Below, in pieces: positions 6,254 to 10,036 of a DNA stretch of 10,036 nt. Position 1 is the first letter of the stretch. Every line of letters starts with the position of its first letter. The translations under genes were made by a program, and so were the position numbers. Origin of the DNA: Hyphomicrobiales bacterium (lineage in GTDB: Bacteria; Pseudomonadota; Alphaproteobacteria; Rhizobiales; JALURZ01); contig JALURZ010000197.1 in NCBI GenBank assembly GCA_027058735.1, positions 1 to 10,036 of the forward strand. Direction: 5' to 3'. The notes under the pieces are model-generated. The model searched no databases, was not told the origin of the DNA, and saw only the letters and a program-made list of their open reading frames with translations.

Positions 6254-6275
6254 GGCGGGCGAACCCAAGAGCGAA
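6246..6275 (-). promoter_or_regulatory. Candidate promoter for sir2, overlapping the gloA promoter
   Basis: On the minus strand TTCGCT (6275-6270) and TATAGG (6251-6246) are 18 bp apart. The -10 box shares the palindrome CTATAG (6247-6252) with the gloA -10 box, so polymerase could occupy only one at a time. The -35 box is poor and the call rests mainly on position. Confidence 0.3.
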
Positions 6276-6298
6276 TTTGCGCGGGGCGGCGGCTGAAG

Positions 6299-6718
6299 AT
6301 GAAATTCCTGCACACCATGATCCGGGTCAGCGATGTTGAGGCATCGCTCGAATTCTTCTGCGCCAGGCTCGGCCTCGAGGAGGTCCGCCGCAAGGATGTG
6401 CCCGCGGGCCGCTTCACGCTGATTTTCCTGAAGGCGCCGGGCGACCGGGGCGGCGAAATCGAACTCACCCACAACTGGGACCCGGAACCACTCGGAGAAG
6501 GGCGAAATTTCGGCCACCTCGCCTTCGAGGTCACGGACATCTACGAGACCTGCCGGAAACTGATGGAGGCAGGCGTTACCATCAACCGCCCGCCGCGCGA
6601 CGGCCATATGGCCTTCGTGCGCTCGCCCGACAATATTTCCATCGAGTTGCTGCAAAAAGGCGGCCCGCAAGAGCCGCGCGAACCGTGGGTCTCCATGGAC
6701 AATACCGGGCACTGGTAG
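6299..6718 (+). CDS. gloA: Glyoxalase I (lactoylglutathione lyase, VOC superfamily)
   Basis: The product has 139 residues and is predicted to isomerise the methylglyoxal-glutathione hemithioacetal to S-lactoylglutathione in the cytoplasm. It starts MKFLHTMIRVSD, which matches the MRLLHTMLRVGD start of E. coli GloA. The four metal ligands expected from GloA can be placed: His5, Glu55 (in EIELTHNWD), His73 (in FGHLAFEV) and Glu116 (in ISIELLQKG). E. coli GloA is 135 residues, so the length is right. The chosen ATG is the first that gives the GloA start; a longer frame from 6242 would begin within the predicted promoter. The ribosome-binding site is weak (GGCTGAAG). The C-terminal tail after the last ligand (GGPQEPREPWVSMDNTGHW) is family-like. 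A different VOC lyase is the main alternative, but the ligand set and start favour GloA. Confidence 0.88.
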   Translation: MKFLHTMIRVSDVEASLEFFCARLGLEEVRRKDVPAGRFTLIFLKAPGDRGGEIELTHNWDPEPLGEGRNFGHLAFEVTDIYETCRKLMEAGVTINRPPRDGHMAFVRSPDNISIELLQKGGPQEPREPWVSMDNTGHW

Positions 6719-6745
6719 GGATGGCATGGCGGTTGCGAAAAACCG

Positions 6746-6820
6746 TGGCAGGCCCTAGGGGAATCGAACCCCTCTTTCCAGGTTGAAAACCTGGCGTCCT
6801 AACCGATAGACGAAGGGCCC
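6746..6820 (-). tRNA. tRNA-Glu (anticodon UUC)
   Basis: This is a complete 75-nt cloverleaf. The acceptor GGGCCCT pairs with AGGGCCT (first pair G-U), followed by discriminator G and an encoded CCA. The anticodon arm is CCAGG-TTTTCAA-CCTGG, giving anticodon TTC. The T arm is AGGGG-TTCGATT-CCCCT, the standard tRNA-Glu form. The D arm begins TCGTCTA as in other bacterial tRNA-Glu genes. It converges with gloA, 27 bp apart, and lies 91 bp downstream of recJ on the same strand with its own promoter between. Confidence 0.97.
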
Positions 6821-6840
6821 GCACATGGTGATCGCGCCCG

Positions 6841-6869
6841 CTTATACTGGCGATTCCTGCGCGTTGCAA
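6841..6869 (-). promoter_or_regulatory. Sigma-70-type promoter of tRNA-Glu
   Basis: On the minus strand TTGCAA (6869-6864) and TATAAG (6846-6841) are exactly 17 bp apart. The bases just after the -10 box, GCGGGCGCG, form a very G+C-rich discriminator, as is usual for stringently controlled stable-RNA promoters. Transcription would start near 6834, about 14 nt before the mature tRNA. Confidence 0.6.
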
Positions 6870-6911
6870 GAACCCTTGAGGGGGCGCAGGCCGCCGCGCA
6901 CGACGGCACGC

Positions 6912-8714
6912 CTATCCCTGATCGCGCGCCGGTTTGGCGGCATCCTCGATAAAGACTTGCGCCTTTCTTGCGCCCCCCCAGTCGTCGATCGCAAGACGCC
7001 CGGCGAGATGCAGCGGCACATGTGTTTCATCCAGCAACAGCCTGCCAAGGAGGGTGCCGGCGGCGCGAAACGCAATCGCCTTGAGGCTCAATCCATCGCC
7101 GCCTTTCAAGGTGCAGCGCACATGATCCTTGCCGACGGGTTCCGCATAGGTGACGCGGTGGGCGGGAAAGGCGAATCGCGGGGCCGGATTGCCCATGCCG
7201 AAGGGCCCCGCTCTTTCGATCTGATCGACGAGGTCGCAGCGCACGGCGCCGGCGCTGAGCGCCGCATCGATCTTCAATTCGCCCGGCGCGCCCGGCTGCG
7301 GCCCGGCTGCGGCCAGATGGTCCTCCAGAAACCCGCGCAAGGCCCCGAGTTTTTTCCGCTCAATGGTTAAACCCGCGGCCATCGCATGACCGCCGCCCCT
7401 GATGAGATGCCCCCGCTCCACCGCCAGGCGGATCGCGGAACCAAGATCAACGCCGGGCACCGACCGGCACGAGCCGGTGCCGGTATCGCCACCGGTAAAC
7501 CCAATGGCGAGCGCCGGGCGGTGAAACCGGTCCTTCAGGCGTCCGGCCACCAGACCTGTCACGCCGGGATGCCAGTCATCGCCCGAGACCACAATGACCG
7601 GCAGCGCCCCATTGCTCCCCAGCGCCCGTTCCGCCTGGATCATGGCCCGGGACAGGACATCGGCTTCAATGTCCTGCCGCATTTGGTTGAGCTTGTTCAT
7701 TTTTTCCGCAATGGAGGAGGCCTCCGCGCGATCCTCCGTGGACAGCAGCCGGGCGCCGAGCGCCGCATCTCCAAGGCGCCCGGCGGCGTTGATGCGCGGG
7801 CCGAGCACGAAGCCCAGCGCATGAACGTCGAGGCGGCGTGTGATCCGGGCCACATCGCTCAGCGCCGCGATCCCCGGATTTTTCCGGTTCGCCATGACCT
7901 TGAGACCCTGCGACACAAGCGCCCGGTTGAGCCCTGTCAGGGGCACCATGTCGCACACGGTGCCCAGGGCCGCCAGATCGAGCAGCCCGAAAAGATCCGG
8001 CTGCGGCCGGTGCGCGCCGTACCAGCCGCGCGCGCGCAGCAGCGCGTTGACCGCCACGATAAGGAGAAACGTGACCCCCGCCGCCGCGAGATAGCCATAT
8101 CCGGAAAGATCGTCCTGGCGGTTGGGATTGATGATGGCGCAGGCCTCGGGCAGGGCCTCGCTCGCCTGATGATGATCGACAATGACCAGATCGAGGCCCC
8201 GCTCGCGCGCCGCAAGTGCCGGATCGTGGGCGGCAATCCCGCAATCGACCGTCACGATCAGGCGCGCGCCCTGTTCATGCAGGGCCCTGAAGGCGGCGAC
8301 GCTGGGGCCGTAGCCCTCGCGCAGCCGGTCGGGAATATAGATGTCGAATTGCGCCCCGGCCAGGCGGGCAAACCGTTTGAGCATGGCGCTGGATGTCGCG
8401 CCATCGACATCGAAATCGCCGAAAACGACCGTCCTTTCCGCAGCCATGATCGCATCCGCCACCCGTTCGGCGCCCGCGTCCATGCCGCGAAGGAGGGAGG
8501 GGTCCGGCAGCAACGCTTTCAGGGTCGGCGCGAGGAACGAGGGCGCATCCTCCAAGCCGACCTGCCGGGCGGCCAGCAGGCGGCCCAGGATTTCCGGTAG
8601 ATCGTGGCGCTGCGAGATCGCCACGGCGGCGTTGGGATCGCGCAGCCGGTCCACCCACGCACGCCCGCTCACCGAGCGCTCAACGCCAAGAAAATATCCG
8701 TTCCCCCAGGTCAT
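6912..8714 (-). CDS. recJ: Single-stranded-DNA-specific exonuclease RecJ
   Basis: RecJ degrades single-stranded DNA 5' to 3' in RecF-pathway recombination, base-excision and mismatch repair, using Mn2+ or Mg2+. Numbered from the ATG at 8714 (600 aa), the DHH phosphoesterase motifs are all present: VVFGDFDVDG (96-105, Asp100, 102, 104), TVDCGI (155-160), VDHHQASE (179-186) and GTVCDMVPL (251-259). The DHHA1/RecJ core follows with GPRINAAGRLGDA (305-317), HPGVTGLVAGRLK (382-394) and GGHAMAAG (441-448), then the C-terminal OB-like region. The length is normal. I chose the ATG at 8714 because GNGYFLGVERSVSGRAW is a usual RecJ start. The frame could begin at a TTG at 8756, but those 14 residues look like leader sequence. 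It is the last gene of hom-glpX-recJ, 69 bp after glpX. tRNA-Glu follows from its own promoter. Confidence 0.96.
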   Translation of the reverse strand: MTWGNGYFLGVERSVSGRAWVDRLRDPNAAVAISQRHDLPEILGRLLAARQVGLEDAPSFLAPTLKALLPDPSLLRGMDAGAERVADAIMAAERTVVFGDFDVDGATSSAMLKRFARLAGAQFDIYIPDRLREGYGPSVAAFRALHEQGARLIVTVDCGIAAHDPALAARERGLDLVIVDHHQASEALPEACAIINPNRQDDLSGYGYLAAAGVTFLLIVAVNALLRARGWYGAHRPQPDLFGLLDLAALGTVCDMVPLTGLNRALVSQGLKVMANRKNPGIAALSDVARITRRLDVHALGFVLGPRINAAGRLGDAALGARLLSTEDRAEASSIAEKMNKLNQMRQDIEADVLSRAMIQAERALGSNGALPVIVVSGDDWHPGVTGLVAGRLKDRFHRPALAIGFTGGDTGTGSCRSVPGVDLGSAIRLAVERGHLIRGGGHAMAAGLTIERKKLGALRGFLEDHLAAAGPQPGAPGELKIDAALSAGAVRCDLVDQIERAGPFGMGNPAPRFAFPAHRVTYAEPVGKDHVRCTLKGGDGLSLKAIAFRAAGTLLGRLLLDETHVPLHLAGRLAIDDWGGARKAQVFIEDAAKPARDQG

Positions 8715-8783
8715 GGTCCCGACTGTCTCCCGCTGCCCGTTCCTCGCCGAAATCAATGCCCGCGAAGCGATGACAACCGCCCC

Positions 8784-9761
8784 TCACTCGAACTTGCTCT
8801 GATCGGAGTGAGTCGCCTTTATCCAGCGGATCGTGCCGGTCAGCGAGCGCATGACCACGGTTTCCGTCGAAATCTTGTTGCCGCCGAACCGCACACCGGA
8901 CAGCAGCGATCCGTCGGTCACCCCGGTGGCGGCGAACATGACATCCCCGCTGGCCATCTCGCACAGGGTGTATTTGCGGTCGAAATCCTCAATGCCCATC
9001 TTCGCTGCGCGCTGTTTCTGGGCATCGCTGCCGGTCACCAGGCGCCCCTGCATCTGGCCGCCGATGCAGCGCAGGGCGGCGGCCGCAAGAACGCCTTCCG
9101 GCGCACCGCCGATGCCCATATAGATATCCGTGCCGGTCTCTTCCGGGTTGGTGGTGTCAATGACCCCGGCCACATCCCCATCGCCGATCAGGCGGATGGC
9201 GGCACCGGTCTCGCGCACCGCGGCGATCAGCTTGGCATGACGCGAGCGATCCAGAATGCACGCCGTAATGTCACGGACATCCACCCCCTTGGCCTGCGCC
9301 AGCGCCTTGATGTTCTCGCCCGGCGTTTTGTCGAGATCGACAAGGCCATCGGGAAAGCCGCCGCCAATGGCGATCTTGTCCATATAGACATCGGGCGCAT
9401 GCAGCAGGCTGCCTTCCTCCGCGACGGCGATCACCGTAAGGGAATTCGCCATTGCCTTGGCGGTGATGGTGGTGCCCTCCAGCGGATCAAGCGCGATATC
9501 CACTTTCGGCCCCTTGCCGGTGCCCACCGTTTCGCCGATATACAGCATGGGCGCTTCATCGCGTTCGCCCTCCCCGATCACCACCGTGCCGGCAATATCC
9601 AGCGTATTGAGTTCCTTGCGCATCGCATCGACCGCCACGCGGTCGGCACGGACTTCATCGCCGTGGCCGCGCAGCCTCGCCGCCGCCACCGCCGCACGTT
9701 CCGTCACCCGGGCCAGTTCCAGGGTCAGCACCCGGTCCAGCGCGCTTGATTTGACACTCAT
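8784..9761 (-). CDS. glpX: Class II fructose-1,6-bisphosphatase GlpX
   Basis: GlpX removes the 1-phosphate of fructose-1,6-bisphosphate to give fructose-6-phosphate in gluconeogenesis; related enzymes can also act on sedoheptulose-1,7-bisphosphate. The product is 325 residues from the ATG at 9761. The metal and substrate motifs are visible: VIGEGERDEAPML (61-73), DIALDPLEGTT (88-98, with Asp88, Asp92 and Glu95), LIGDGDVAGV (191-200) and GIGGAPEGVLAAAAL (216-230). E. coli GlpX is 336 residues, so the length fits. The frame also opens at an ATG at 9800, but that would add 13 residues and overlap a small hairpin; MSVKSSALDRVLTLELARVTE is the usual kind of GlpX start. The ribosome-binding site is weak (TTGGA). 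It lies 45 bp after hom and 69 bp before recJ and is probably co-transcribed with both. Confidence 0.96.
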   Translation of the reverse strand: MSVKSSALDRVLTLELARVTERAAVAAARLRGHGDEVRADRVAVDAMRKELNTLDIAGTVVIGEGERDEAPMLYIGETVGTGKGPKVDIALDPLEGTTITAKAMANSLTVIAVAEEGSLLHAPDVYMDKIAIGGGFPDGLVDLDKTPGENIKALAQAKGVDVRDITACILDRSRHAKLIAAVRETGAAIRLIGDGDVAGVIDTTNPEETGTDIYMGIGGAPEGVLAAAALRCIGGQMQGRLVTGSDAQKQRAAKMGIEDFDRKYTLCEMASGDVMFAATGVTDGSLLSGVRFGGNKISTETVVMRSLTGTIRWIKATHSDQSKFE

Positions 9762-9783
9762 TTTCCAAACCCCCAATCCCTCC

Positions 9784-9798
9784 GCTCCGCAACGGAGC
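9784..9798. other. Small perfect hairpin between hom and glpX
   Basis: GCTCCG (9784-9789) and CGGAGC (9793-9798) form a 6-bp stem with a three-base loop. It lies 8 bp after the hom stop codon on the transcribed strand. No run of T follows on either strand, so it is not a standard terminator. It could act in mRNA processing or translational coupling, or be chance. Confidence 0.35.
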
Positions 9799-9806
9799 AT
9801 TCCAGT

Positions 9807-10036
9807 CTACGCCGCTTCGATCCGGATCATATGCGCCGGTTCGGCGAGATGGCCGGCCCTTTCGATGGCTTCCAGCGCCGAACGGATCGCCTGCTCCTTG
9901 GTCTCGTATGTCACCAGCGCCACCGGCATGACGCTTTCCGCGGCCCTGCGCGCCGCGCCGCCGCGCTGGATGATGCTTTCCAGCGATATCGCCTGATCGG
10001 CCATGCATTGGGTAATGCCCGCAACGCTGCCGGGTC
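9807..10036 (-). CDS. hom: Homoserine dehydrogenase, C-terminal ACT domain (partial)
   Basis: The last 75 residues of a longer protein are visible; the rest lies beyond the right edge. The segment reads PGSVAGITQCMADQAISLESIIQRG, then VMPVALVTYETKEQAIRSAL and a C-terminus AHMIRIEAA. 'PG-x-x-A-x-I-x-x-x-M-A-x-x-x-I-S-L-E-S-I-x-Q' followed by a beta strand with valine and threonine is the C-terminal ACT domain of monofunctional homoserine dehydrogenase. The enzyme makes homoserine from aspartate semialdehyde, and the ACT domain gives threonine feedback control. The position before glpX and recJ fits the known alphaproteobacterial order. The catalytic domain cannot be checked here. An internal ATG at 10004 is not the start, because the frame stays open to the window edge with ACT-type sequence. 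Confidence 0.88.
   Translation of the reverse strand, partial: PGSVAGITQCMADQAISLESIIQRGGAARRAAESVMPVALVTYETKEQAIRSALEAIERAGHLAEPAHMIRIEAA

Noticed and set aside
6730..6745. CGGTT-GCGAAA-AACCG hairpin between gloA and tRNA-Glu as a terminator.
   Set aside because: The stem is 5 bp and neither side is followed by a T run, so I cannot support it.
7386..9749. 404- and 381-codon open frames on the plus strand opposite recJ and glpX.
   Set aside because: The minus strand encodes all RecJ and GlpX motifs; the plus-strand products show no recognisable domain.
9655..10008. Overlapping alternative minus-strand frame of 117 codons across the hom-glpX junction.
   Set aside because: It lies out of frame with the clear ACT domain of hom and the start of glpX.

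Overview
The window looks like ordinary chromosome from an alphaproteobacterium of fairly high G+C content. Three things point that way. One is a hom-glpX-recJ series, a gene order I associate with Hyphomicrobiales and relatives. The second is a bacterial homologue of the mitochondrial complex I accessory subunit NDUFS4, which among bacteria is typical of alphaproteobacteria. The third is a protein with two cold-shock domains beside a DUF192 gene. I cannot name the genus. No phage, conjugation, CRISPR, toxin or transposase gene is visible.

Left end (1-2637): the start of an unidentified exported or membrane-anchored protein runs leftward off the window. A SulP-family transporter with a STAS domain and a C-terminal cyclic-nucleotide-binding domain runs rightward. 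Between these divergent genes lies a 180-bp element bounded by a perfect 32-bp inverted repeat. Its interior holds a promoter-like sequence facing the transporter and a 33-codon reading frame behind a strong ribosome-binding site. This is the least explained structure in the window. It may be a miniature inverted-repeat (MITE-like) insertion or, less likely, an invertible control segment.

Middle (2650-6820): most genes here are on the minus strand. They are a DUF3307 membrane protein, tRNA-Arg(UCU), the NDUFS4-like subunit, tRNA-Pro(UGG), an exported DUF192 protein, a double cold-shock-domain protein and a Sir2-family NAD-dependent deacylase. A glyoxalase I gene (gloA) runs divergently from sir2, and their predicted -10 boxes overlap on a shared palindrome. 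tRNA-Glu(UUC), with a good sigma-70-type promoter, follows.

Right end (6912-10036): recJ (single-strand exonuclease), glpX (class II fructose-1,6-bisphosphatase) and the C-terminal ACT domain of homoserine dehydrogenase (hom) lie head to tail on the minus strand. Transcription probably runs hom, glpX, recJ with gaps of 45 and 69 bp.

Most genes are housekeeping: respiration, methylglyoxal detoxification, gluconeogenesis, amino-acid synthesis, repair and translation. Every gap between genes is under 300 bp except the 1-411 region, whose contents are described. Long open frames antisense to the SulP, recJ and glpX genes, and frames crossing the tRNAs, are treated as artefacts of high G+C content.
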